This document shows positions 22,981 to 64,000 of a stretch of 64,000 nucleotides of DNA, piece by piece (position 1 is the first letter of the stretch; each line of letters begins with the position of its first letter). The notes beneath the pieces were generated by a model. That model saw only the letters and a list, made by a program, of their open reading frames with translations. It made no database searches and was not told the DNA's origin. Both the position numbers and the translations under genes were made by a program. This DNA is from Amphiduros pacificus. Lineage: Eukaryota > Annelida > Polychaeta > Phyllodocida > Hesionidae. The DNA is taken from NCBI GenBank assembly GCA_949316495.1, contig OX439009.1:42459016-42523015 (forward strand). The letters run 5' to 3'.

Positions 22981-25900
22981 GTTATACTTTATATCTTCGG
23001 AATCACGTCTGTATTCTTTGCTAAATTGAGACCAAGTGGACAGTTATGGGGTTGGGACAGTTTCCAGCTTGGTACACAATCGGATTAACAATTTAGGATT
23101 AATATACAGACTTGAAATGGTGAGTAGGCTTGAATTGTTTGTTGTGTTTGTATGTACTATTTATATACGTTGTAGAAATAGCTAGGGTGATCGAGCGGTC
23201 AATGGCGGCTCAACCAGTGTGAGATGTTTGAATAAAAATAAAATATATGCTGTAGATTCTTAGATAATTGTATATGTGAACCCAGCTTTTGATAGGAGAA
23301 CGTTAATTCGTTCAAAAAGACTGACAATGTTTATGTGGGGCAAGCCCTGGCGCCGAGGTGATTCGGCTTGTCAGTTTAGATAGGATGTTTTTTATTTTGT
23401 TTGGTAATGTCCAGGTGATTGGACAATTTTGATTAGGTGATTAGACAAGGTTGCCTAGGTGATTAGGAACCTGATACAGCAAGGAGGTGATTCCAAGCTT
23501 GTATGAGAGAGGAGTTGTGATGTGAAACACTCGCCACGAGTACAAAAAGATCTGTGTGACGAGCACTGCGCTTCGTGCAAAGCGAATCCAAAACCAGCCC
23601 TCATTACAGATCAGATTTTACACTGCTAGTGTTCACTAAAGTCAGCTAAACAGCATAGACTTGAGGCAGAGGTATGCTAGAACAGGTGGGTGTGGATTAT
23701 AACATCTATTGTATTATTATAGGATCGTATTTGTAAAAGTCCAGTCAGTCTTGGTACATTTAGAAACAGGTGGTATCCATTAGAATCTGCAAACAAGGCA
23801 AGATTTGGGTGTAACATAAAATGTCTTAAAGTGATTAGCAACAGGATACACAAAGTGTCAGGAAGACAAATGAGCTGTTGAAACAATAGAGCAGCAGGCA
23901 TATATCAGATCGGGGACTACGTGACCAGGATCAGGTTGGATTCGTGGGAAACTTGACACAAAACACTTAAAACATAATGGATCCCCCTCGGGGTAAAATG
24001 ATCACAAAAGCATACGTAGTTCATACATAGTTAGATAGGATTGTATTATATGCCCCTATCTTCACTCTGTTCTTTTAGGCGTAGGGAGATCATTCAACTA
24101 AGTTCATATTAAGAAAGTATATATGCGGGCATCCCACAGGGTGGGACACACTTTAGATTTGGGCAGAGACTTGAGCAGACCACACACTAGATTTGAGAGC
24201 ACACTTTACACCGCACTTCTCACAAGAGATTTGCGGGGATGTTATCAGGGGAGTTAGGCTGACTGGAGGGACTCGAAATAGGAATGGAAACACTAAGAGA
24301 ATAAAGTCTATAACATTTACATGGATTATATTTTAAAGAACACAAACTTTGTATAAGTTCCCTAGACAAGCCCTGAAGACAAGAGGGGGACTTTACAAAA
24401 TGTCAAAGAAACTGGTCTGTAGTTTGCGGCACAACTTTTATCTCCTTTTTTAAAGACGGCAACTATATTTGCTGTGCGCCATGCTTTTAGAACTTCTCCT
24501 TTTTCGAGTGAGTCTTGGAATATTTTTTGGAGGATTGGAGCTATTTCATGTGAACATTCTTTCAAGACTCTAGTGGGTATTTGATCTGGGCCATTGGCTT
24601 TTTTGCAGTTTAAGTTAGAATGCAATTTTTCCACAGCAGTTGAGCAGTTGGATCACCTTTGTCAGGAATATTTTCCATGTTTTCAGAAGAAAAAACAGAT
24701 TTGTACTTACGTGAAAGAACTTCTGCCTTGCCTTTACTGTCTTTCAATGCCATTTTCCGTTAGTGTTGGTACACCAACAGTATCTTTGCGCCTGGACCTA
24801 ATATAGTTCCAGAACCTTTTTCCCATTGATGGTCTACTGAATTCAATGTCAGGTAAATCTAGTAGTCCAAGGACATATTCATTGTGGGATTCTTTCAACT
24901 TGTGTTTTATGTTTCCTAAGGTTTCTGAATTTTCTACAGTCAGAATCCTTATTAGTTTTTTCAGCATTGTTGTATAGTCTTTGTTTTCTTCGTATTTGTC
25001 TCTTGATTTCCTTTGTTAGCCATGGCACATCCTATCTACCAGTTATTTCCTTAATAGGAATGTGTTTATTGACTCCATAAGCTTATCTGTGAACTTATTG
25101 TTCAGAGTTTCAACTGAGAGACTTGAATCCTTAACTTCATCTTCAAAAACTTCATCTTTGTTTTATTGCATTCATGTCATCTTTTTTGTACAGCAGTACA
25201 TTTCTTGGCTTTTTCTTGGCCAGTGTGGCTTTTGCATTGATTTTTATTATCACCACATCATGGTCACTTATGCCTGGATGGACAGATACTTTATTAACTA
25301 AGCTAGGGTTTGTTGTACCAACCAGATCTAACCTATTGTCTCCCCTGGTTGGGTGCGGGTTTACTTGTGTGAGACAGTGTTCATTAAAAGTATCAATCAT
25401 TGCTCTATTTAGTTCAATCCAATATGCAGGGCTTGGCTTATAGAACACATTTTCCTATGTGATATCTTGTACATTAAAGTCCCCTGTTAATAATATATTA
25501 GGGGTATTTGTGTCGGACTGGGGAATCTTTCCATGAGATGAATTGAATTCATGCATGTAAGATATATTAATGTCTGTTGACCTATAGTAACATCCTATGA
25601 ACTGTGGTTTTGTTCGTATTATGTAAAGTTTTCTCCGTACAAGTTCACTGTCAGTTTTTAGGCTCTCCTCCTTAGGGTCTGACAGCCACCTTTTATGGAT
25701 ACCAATAATGTGGCACATGCTGAATGTCAGATCAATAGGGAATGGAATACTGAATGACTCAAATGACAACATTCTAAGTTGTTTTTCTCCACTCCATGGT
25801 AGTATAAATACTGGGTAAATTCTGGCAATAATCAGAGAGAGCCAAAGATCTGAAGGGAGCTGAGCTGTGGTAAAAGCCATATAGCATTTATGCTAGGCTA

Positions 25901-26237
25901 GGACACCATGCTTTATCACCACACATATTATGGAAATACCATGAAATCCCAGTGAAGCCAAGGGAACCACTTTCATCTATCTTCACCTAATTCAACATGA
26001 AGATCACTTCATAACACACCGGAAATTCCACCAGGAATCAGTGAGAAATTCAAGAACAGTAGAAGAGAAGTAATATTGTAGGAGATAGATTACCTACCTA
26101 TAGACTCTTATAAATATATATAGACAATCATAGACAATCATGATCTTTGGCAAGAGACCATATATAGTTACTGAGTTCTACGTGAGGCCAACAAGTGCAG
26201 GCTGATGCAATGCCCCACTCGCCGCAAATAGAGATGA

Positions 26238-26700
26238 TGTGATCCCCCATGCTATGCAGGCAGGACATGCGCAACCCTGAAGCAGGAGAAGATAACACGT
26301 AGGCAACCCCTCACACAGACCCTCAGCTTTCCTTTAAAAGGCCCCGCAACTGTCAGACAGGAGGCTCCAGCATCCACTTGCCTACAAGATCCAAGACTCT
26401 CAGCATCGCGACAGCCACACTTATGTAGACTTGAGTGTTTTATGCATCCTCAGGACTCTATTGGTATCATGCATTTGGGTATTTCACATACCTCGCTCAT
26501 TGCCATGCCGACCTAGCCAGACTAGAGTGTACAGCACCGAATAAAGGAGATCTTTGTGCATTGTATATTCTGTGTCTGCAGTCCTTATTACCTCCCAACT
26601 CATACAGGTTAAGAGCCCCGCTCACAGGTAGCCAGCGAGTTTAGTATCTGATCCCCATCCACGTTCCCCAACGACAGATACTCACAAACCATATGTAACA
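26238..26700 (+). mobile_element. Possible lone LTR of a different family
   Basis: The segment starts TGTGATCCCC and ends ATATGTAACA (TG...CA). It is GC-richer than its surroundings. It contains a TTTAAAAGG TATA-like box near 26333 and AATAAA at 26541, followed by a GT-rich stretch, as in the R-U5 part of LTRs. It has no counterpart in the LTR at 4908-6021, so it appears to be inserted in the second LTR. There is no target duplication and no second copy, so this is a tentative fossil call. Confidence 0.35.
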
Positions 26701-26939
26701 ATATACCGGTAAAATCATTTCACATAGTGCAGAAGAAAATATAACATAATTTTATCTAAAGAATCTGAAAATTCATTCAATCTATGTCATTTGCCATTTA
26801 TTCATATAAATTGTATTTTTTGTCTACTTCATACTAAAATAAACTTGTTTCTGTTAAATGTTCATCATCTTTTTGTTATTGTCTTCAACATAAGTGTACA
26901 GGTTAATTCATTTTGATAATTGGAAGTTAACTTGTGACA

Positions 26940-28494
26940 CTTCTTGATCTGCTCTGAAGATTAGCATGTAGATGCTCATGACTCTTAGGAGAAAGGAATC
27001 AGAATGAATACCTTAATGGAGTGAGGGTATTCCTAGAATGTAGTTATTCCTAGAATGTAGTTAGACTTAAGATGCTATTTGTCATAATGGGATGGGAGTT
27101 GGGGTTGCATTGCTTTGTTGTTTAGGCTCAGTCTTGATAAGGTCAAAATAACAGTAATATTCAATATTCCTTTCTTATCCAGAATATCTAGACACACTTT
27201 TTACTGAATTAAAGAAAAGGCATCTAACCAAAAGAAAAGGACACTAAAAAAAACATATGACATTAGTATTTACACTTCCTAAAACATAATTTAATGATCA
27301 AATAAATATAATATCGCTAAATTACATGCCACTTATCTTGCAGTTATCTATTTTAATTTTGTTGTGAAATAAATATGTTCATTTACCTTGCAGTGATATC
27401 AGGATGTTAAGATTGTTGTGTACTGTTTGTGTGTTCATGATAAGTTTAATACAAAACAAGAACCTAGACCCCCAAACCTTGGCCAGAAACAACATGACAT
27501 AACTTTCCTTGGATAGCAGGGGGCACTATACAGATTGTATCTTTTGCAGTTAGATCTGTGTTTTGTTCCTTCATTCAACATAGATCGAGACCATGAGCTG
27601 TCTGTAAACCAAATGATACAAAAAGGTTTGATCTCAGCCATGTGTCTATATATAGCAATAATATATATATATAAACTAAGGGCATGAAAGCTCTTGCATC
27701 ACATTTCTGTCAACCTGATGTTTCAAATCAGATTAAGATTTCAAATTTCTGAATTTGTAAATTTCAATTTTAAAATATCACAAAATTTAAAGGATATTAT
27801 CCATTCAATGCTAAGATAGCAAAGCATTTTTAAAAAGTGAAAACTTTACCTTATGCTTTTAAAAAATATTTCTTTGATGGAGTTGAAAATTGTGTTCCAA
27901 GAGAAAAAAGAAAATACCAGTGATTGGGTGGCGGAACACCCTCTAAATAATATCATTCACTAGGAAATTTACAAATTTTGCGCCCCTGTTGTTTAATTGC
28001 TCATAATATTTGCAAAGAACAACGAGGCATTTTCACATCTCACTGAGCACAGCATTATAGTATTCTATGGGACAATCTTGATTTCCATAAATCCCTCTAT
28101 TGGATCCCAGACTTTTCTAATTTTTGTACAAGTGATCTCGGATTTGGCCAGAAATATTAATTAAGCTAAGGTTAGGTTATGTTTAACATTGAATTTTAGG
28201 ATTGGATGGCATTGACCAGAAATATCCACAAAAACTCAAGGTCATAAAAGTAAAATTGATAACTTAATACATAGAATAAAAATGATCTCATCCAAGGTTG
28301 TGATTTAAGCTTTCATACCTCTTTGTAGTTTCTTGTGCACATCTTGGAATTCCTTCTGACATGCCCAAGCACCTGATTTGCAATGTAAACAATTCAGTAA
28401 ATATGCTCCTCTCTTTTCTCTCAATTCTGGGATTATTAAATAATATCTATCTATAAAATCTATAAACCAATCTTTTTTTCTTTCTATAAACCAA
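26940..28494. other. Non-coding stretch, nothing recognised
   Basis: AT-rich DNA with short frames only, for example 27435-27641 (-) and 28305-28562 (-), which show no domain. A small (TA)n run lies at about 27659-27675. Confidence 0.5.
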
Positions 28495-28792
28495 GGCCAT
28501 GGGCTGTGGTGCAGTTGGTTGGAGCGCCAGCTTATTAGTACCAGTGGTGATCCAAAGGTCATGGGTTCTATCCCCAGTCATGCCGAGGTTGAACTCATGA
28601 TACAATTTCCCATATGAGCTAATGCCTGTGCCAAAAAGGGCTAACCCGTTGTCCTTGTAAATCTGTGACCGGGTGGGTTGTCATGTCAAGTTTCTACAAC
28701 ATAACAATTCAGTGAGGCAGCACTATATCTGCTACAAGTAGGTCCCATCACAAAAATAAAATGACTGAAATAATGTTAAAACAAACAAACAA
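28495..28792 (+). mobile_element. tRNA-derived SINE, copy 3 (complete length)
   Basis: The same family on the + strand: head GGCCATGGGCTGTGGTGCAG with A-box-like TGGTGCAGTTGG, a degraded B-box (GGTTCTATCCCC), the shared central CCGTTGTCCTTGTAAATCTG block and the (AAAC)n tail at about 28778-28792. It is more diverged than copy 1. Just beyond it, at about 28797-28850, a short stretch resembles the tRNA-like head on the opposite strand, probably a remnant of another copy. Confidence 0.88.
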
Positions 28793-28855
28793 ATTCTGTG
28801 CCGGCATGGTTGGGAATGAAACCCACAGACTTTAAATCACTGCAGAGAATCTGAT

Positions 28856-29448
28856 TAAATTTTCTTATATCATTTTGATATATCGAAGTATCTGTTTAAC
28901 TTTTTCTTTTTTAATCTGTGAAAGCTGAACAAAGTTTTGCATCCTTTGACAGTTTAGACGAAATATACAGCAAGACAATGACAGTCTGTGATTCAATGGA
29001 GGGCACTTCTTACTTATGGCTAAATGTGCTATCAAGTAATGATATATCTGCTTAATTTGTGTGCTCAGTTGGAGCTCAGGTTGACTCAAATTAACCCATT
29101 CCTCACAAGAGGGCACTATCAATTTAATGTTTTGTGTCAGTTATCTGATCACTGACTATTTTACATTTCTTTACATAAGGAAATTCAGTTTACAATTAGG
29201 AGCACCAAAGAAATAAAATGTTATTTATGCTTAATAGCAAATATAATGAAGCAAAATAGTGAAAAACATATTTTATTCAACAATTAACATTTTGTTTAGG
29301 TATGTAGCCGAGTATCATGTAATAATTATGAAACTAAAGAAAGGAACAAAACATAAAACAACATTAGCAACTAAAACACATACTTGCAGCTGGCACAAAC
29401 ATTGAGGCTGGTCCAGTATGCATGTCCTATATAGGGCTCTGGACAGTT
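28856..29448. other. Non-coding stretch before the minisatellites
   Basis: AT-rich sequence. The open frame at 28865-29122 (-) has no recognisable domain. No repeat or exon is seen. Confidence 0.45.
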
Positions 29449-29944
29449 TAGGTGTGTTTGGTACACCTGTCCTCTTTACACAGATCAGGGCATGTTAGAT
29501 AAACATACACTTAAACACAAACTAAGATATGTTCGGTGCACCTGCCCTCTTTACACAGATCAAGGCATGTTAGATAAACATACACTTTGTACACAAACTA
29601 AGGTATGTTCAGTGCACCTGCACTCTTTACACAGATCAAGGCATGTTAGATAAACATACACTTTGTACACAAACTAAGGTATGTTCGGTGCACCTGCCCT
29701 CTTTACACAGATCAAGGCATGTTAGATAAACATACACTTTGTACACAAACTAAGGTATGTTCAGTGCACCTGCACTCTTTACACAGATCAAGGCATGTTA
29801 GATAAACATACACTTTGTACACAAACTAAGGTATGTTCGGTGCACCTGCCCTCTTTACACAGATCAAGGCATGTTAGATAAACATACACTTTGTACACAA
29901 ACTAAGGTATGTTCGGTGCACCTGCCCTCTTTACACATATCAAG
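29449..29944. repeat. Minisatellite, 76-bp unit, about 6.5 copies
   Basis: Units share GGTGCACCTGCCCTCTTTAC, then CAAGGCATGTTAGATAAACA, then ACACAAACTAAGG. Neighbouring units alternate between GCCCTC and GCACTC variants, indicating that higher-order doublets were copied. The array passes directly into the 33-bp array at about 29945, which shares the CACCTGCC/CATCTGCACCTCCC core. Confidence 0.9.
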
Positions 29945-31724
29945 GCATCTGCACCTCCCATCTTAACATATATCTAGACATCTGCACCTCCCATCTTTAC
30001 ATATATCAAGACATCTGCACCTCCCATCTTTACATATATCAAGACATCTGCACCTTCCATCTTTACATATATCAAGGCATCTGCACCTCCCATCTTTACA
30101 TATATCAAGACATCTGCACCTCCCATCTTAACATATATCAAGACATCTGCACCTCCCATCTTTACATATATCAAGACATCTGCACCTCCCATCTATACAT
30201 ATATCAAGGCATCTGCACCTCCCATCTTTACACATGTCAAGACATCTGCACCTCCCATCTTTACACATGTCAAGACATCTGCACCTCCCATCCTTACACA
30301 TATCAAGACATCTGCACCTCCCATCTTTACATATATCAAGGCATCTGCACCTTCCATCTTTACACATATCGAGGCATCTGCACCTCCCATCTTTACATAT
30401 ATCAAGGCACCTGCACCTTCCATCTTTACACATATCGAGGCATCTGCACCTCCCATCTTTACATATATCAAGACATCTGCACCTCCCATCTTTGCACATG
30501 TCAAGACATCTGCACCTCCAATCTTTGCACATGTCAAGACATCTGTACCTCCCATCTTTACATATATCAAGACATCTGCACCTCACATCTTAACAAATAT
30601 CAAGGCATCTGCACCTCCCATTTTCACACATATCAAGACATCTGCACCTCCCATCCTTACACATATCAAGGCATCTGCACCTACCATCTTTACATATATC
30701 AAGGCATCTGCACCTCCCATCTTAACATATATCTAGACATCTGCACCTCCCATCTTTACATATATCAAGACATCTGCACCTCCCATCTTTACATATATCA
30801 AGACATCTGCACCTTCCATCTTTACATATATCAAGGCATCTGCACCTCCCATCTTTACATATATCAAGACATCTGCACCTCCCATCTTAACATATATCAA
30901 GACATCTGCACCTCCCATCTTTGCACATGTCAAGACATCTGCACCTCCAATTTTTACACATATCAAGACATCTGCACCTCCCATTTTTACATGTATCAAG
31001 ACATCTGCACCTCCCATCTTTACACATATAAAGACATCTGCACCTGCCCTCTTTACATATATCAAGACATCTGCACCTCCCATCTTTACATATATCTAGA
31101 CATCTGCACCTCCCATCTTTACATATATAAAGACATCTGCACCTTCCATCTTTACACATATCGAGGCATCTGCACCTCCCATCTTTACATATATCAAGAC
31201 ATCTGCACCTCCCATCTTTGCACATGTCAAGACATCTGCACCTCCCATCTTTGCACATGTCGAGAAATCTGCACCTCCCATCTTTACATATATCAAGACA
31301 TCTGCACCTCCCATCTTAACATATATCAAGACATCTGCACCTCCCATCTTTGCACATGTCAAGACATCTGCACCTCCCATTTTTACACATATCAAGGCAT
31401 CTGCACCTCCAATTTTTACACATATCAAGACATCTGCACCTCCCATCTTTACATGTATCAAGACATCTGCACCTCCCATCTTTACACATATAAAGACATC
31501 TGCACCTGCCCCCTTTACATATATCAAGACATCTGCACCTTCCATCTTTACACATATCAAGGCATCTGCACCTCCCATCTTAACATATATCAAGACATCT
31601 GCACCTCCTATCTTTACATATATCAAGACATCTGCACATTCCATCTTTACACATATCAAGGCATCTGCACCTCCCATTTTTACACATATCAAAACATCTG
31701 CACCTCCCATCTTTACACATATGG
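29945..31724. repeat. Minisatellite, 33-bp unit, about 54 copies
   Basis: The unit is CATCTGCACCTCCCATCTTT plus ACATATATCAAGA. Because 33 is a multiple of three, open frames run for hundreds of bases on both strands (for example MGGADVLIYVK on the - strand and SRHLHLPSLHI on the + strand). Variants such as ACACATGTC, ACATATATC and ACACATATA are shuffled along the array, and a block near 31020 recurs near 31480. I regard the open frames as a by-product of unit length, not genes. Confidence 0.95.
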
Positions 31725-32144
31725 TGTATTAGGTCGAGCCCTACCCAGTTTGCCGATCAAACCAGATTAGATGTACCTGTCCTTGATACACACAGATTAC
31801 CATACTTATATGAATTATATTTGTATGATTTAGTCATTTATAACTCATTTAGAAGGTATATTGCAGTTAATTTAACAGCACAGGTCAATCACTAAATAAG
31901 ATTTGAGGCAATTTACAATCAACTTGGCATTCTTGGTTTCAGTGCATTCATAGAACTTTGTCTTCAGGAAAAATGCTTCCCCCAATTAAGGTCCTGTACA
32001 AAGGACTATCACAGTATAAACATAATGTCACCATGCATAATGTCTTATATTTGAGATATTCAGATTTCGTTATTTGAACACTGACGTTTTAGTTACGTTA
32101 TACATTTTAGTGTATTGTTTGATGACCACTATTGTGTATATGTT
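31725..32144. other. Spacer between minisatellite and LRRK 3' end
   Basis: This is the presumed 3' UTR side of the LRRK gene (- strand). No canonical AATAAA was found on the - strand here, so the polyadenylation site is unresolved. Confidence 0.4.
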
Positions 32145-32277
32145 ATCACCAGATGGAGTATCGCGTTTGTTAATATTATCACTAGATGGAGTGTTACGTT
32201 TGTTAACATTATCACCAGGTGGAGTGTCGTGTTTGTTAACATTATCACCAGGTGGAGTATCACGTTTGTTTATGTTA

Positions 32278-32300
<23 letters not shown>
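32145..32300. repeat. 33-bp tandem array over the LRRK stop codon
   Basis: About five units, each reading CACTCCACCTGGTGATAA on the - strand. The first unit contains the last LRRK codons and the TGA (32280-32278). Later units repeat the coding end and stop into the 3' UTR. In another frame the array would encode DTPPGDNVNK repeats. Confidence 0.88.
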
Positions 32301-63236
<30,936 letters not shown>

Positions 63237-63699
63237 CTGCAGGAAAAGGTAATTTTGGTAATTTTCCTGGGTTCTATTATTAAAACCACAAACATTGAGC
63301 ATAAAAGTTCACCTTCATACATCATCAAAGACAAATTATTCACATTTAATTGCCATATTATGCACTGCCTCAGATTGTTATGTAATACTAAAATCTAACT
63401 GAATAAAACACTATGACCAAATTCATATTCCAATAAAGAGCTTTCAGAAATCAAGATAGTGAATGAATGATCAAAGCTAAGCAGAGTTAGCAGCATGGAG
63501 GATCAGGATGTCAGGGCGAGCGGGATACAACTATTACACACGATGGAGATGTCTGCGGACAGTCGGCACGTGTCTACATAACCACGGCTTCTGACTCCAT
63601 TATCTTCAGCAGATTAAACCAGGCCACACCCATGTCCAAATATAATGCTCCGGCAAACCCACACTACTAGGGTTATTTCAGATGTGTCATTAAAGGCAG
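63237..63699. other. LRRK intron at the right edge
   Basis: Non-coding. Upstream LRRK exons are not present here. Confidence 0.5.
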
Positions 63700-63887
63700 T
63701 ACAGCCGACGACAGTAGAGCTGTGGACGACAACAGAGATGCGGTTCCATTTTCAGTCTTTTAAGTGCATTTGCACTTTAGAAAATATTTTCATCAGGTTG
63801 TTATCAGATACGTAAATGTCAAATGGTGTGATAAACATCGACAATCAATTGATACAGTGAACCACAGCTCTGTTGTCGTCGACTGTA
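63700..63887. mobile_element. Small MITE with TA ends (Tc1/mariner-like)
   Basis: Near-perfect 26-bp inverted repeats: TACAGCCGACGACAGTAGAG CTGTGG at 63700-63725 against the inverse of 63862-63887, with 23 of 26 matching. The outer TA on each side would be the target duplication, leaving CAG-starting inverted repeats as in Tc1/mariner relatives. The ~185-bp element is non-coding. Confidence 0.65.
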
Positions 63888-64000
63888 TATTGAATTTACT
63901 GCAGTGACGACTAGAGTCAAGTGTGAAACTTTTTGAGAAAGTAAAAAAAGAAGATAATAATGGCTTTTACATGTCCTCACTCTTCTGGTTGAAATAATAA

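Larger units (their letters stand above)
14654..24350 (-). mobile_element. Long L2-like LINE (copy 2) with ORF1 and ORF2, interrupted by copy 3
   Basis: Reading on the - strand: a long leader (about 24350-22981), ORF1 (22980-21686), the start of ORF2, an insertion by copy 3 (21540-18192), then ORF2 again to 14712. It ends with the GCGCTATACAAAT 3' end and an (ATT)n tail at about 14654-14680. Without the insert it would be about 6.3 kb, a full-length size for an L2/CR1-group LINE. Sequence on either side of copy 3 reads as plausible continuous ORF2 N-terminus, which supports one interrupted element rather than two fragments. It lies within the RT of the LINE at 13490-25790. The right border is approximate. 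Confidence 0.75.
13490..25790 (-). mobile_element. CR1/jockey-type LINE, 5'-truncated and split by another LINE
   Basis: On the - strand the parts run in order. Endonuclease: 25700-25150, with GCYYRSTDIN, LLTGDFNVQD and GISDHDVVI. Linker: 24967-24734, with FWNYIRSRRKD. First RT block: 24634-24400, with KKANGPDQIPTRVLKEC and ANYRPVSLT. After about 9.7 kb of inserted DNA the RT resumes at 14645, with DFQHGFRTGHSCGTQLI, DFSKAFDTVCHKRL, QGTVLGPILFLLYINDI and FADDSLLYR. The C-terminal block (RPHLEYASSV, then LVLLYKAIHGEI) continues to 13715. A 3' tail with GATGTA repeats ends near 13490. Several stops and frame changes show it is dead. Its 5' end abuts the split LTR near 25790. Confidence 0.82.
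13184..26939 (+). mobile_element. Second LTR of the same family, split by nested LINEs
   Basis: The left part (13184 to about 13490) begins TGTCACACAAAAGTATCAAT and matches the start of the LTR at 6021-4908 read on its own strand. After about 12.3 kb of other elements, the match resumes near 25790 at ACTCCATGGTAGTATAAATA (the TATA region). It ends with the shared terminal block TAACTTGTGACA at 26939. No primer site or gag piece follows, so it looks like a lone LTR. Flanking bases show no clear target duplication. It is a broken fossil, interrupted by a LINE and perhaps by another LTR at 26238-26700. Confidence 0.72.

Noticed and set aside
4908-26939. The two LTRs as the ends of one large element
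   Set aside because: They are in opposite orientation and clearly diverged. They are separate insertions of one family.
29974-31770. Long open frames with 11-residue repeats on both strands
   Set aside because: They are explained by a 33-bp minisatellite whose unit is a multiple of three. Open frames occur in several frames and on both strands, with no start context or splice support.

Overview
The window is animal nuclear DNA: AT-rich, with spliced genes, GT-AG introns, LINEs, tRNA-derived SINEs, LTR fossils, MITEs and many tandem repeats. The proteins (an LRRK2-type kinase and a secreted C-type lectin) and the L2/CR1-like LINEs fit a marine invertebrate, perhaps a mollusc or another lophotrochozoan. 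I cannot name the species from sequence alone.

Region 1-13.2 kb is accessory DNA. It holds a decayed L2-like LINE (+), with a SINE inserted in it and 13-bp target-site duplications. This LINE sits in an LTR retroelement fossil (LTR, proline-tRNA primer site, gag-like piece, - strand). Further along are a MITE, a truncated SINE, a diverged ~200-bp tandem repeat and two other LINE relics. The only host-like coding segment is a LamG-like exon at 12200-12970 (+).

Region 13.2-26.9 kb is a nested stack of elements. An LTR (+) is split by a CR1/jockey-type LINE (-). That LINE is split by a long L2-like LINE (-). That in turn is split by an internally deleted relative (-). The ORF1 region of the long L2-like LINE ends in a clear KH RNA-binding domain.

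Region 26.9-32.1 kb is intergenic and dominated by two minisatellites (76-bp and 33-bp units).

Region 32.3-63.2 kb is one gene on the - strand, an LRRK2-type leucine-rich-repeat kinase. I traced 35 exons with consistent phases (5064 nt, 1687 residues plus stop): LRRs, ROC GTPase, COR, kinase, and a WD40-like C-terminus. Its 5' part lies beyond the right edge. A three-exon gene for a secreted C-type lectin (44981-48304, +) lies inside one of its introns on the opposite strand.

The most unusual feature is the tandem arrays that start at, or contain copies of, exon-intron junctions. They occur at many LRRK splice sites, at the LRRK stop codon and at a lectin splice donor. Several arrays repeat the exon end together with its splice site, giving strings of up to about 64 potential splice sites.
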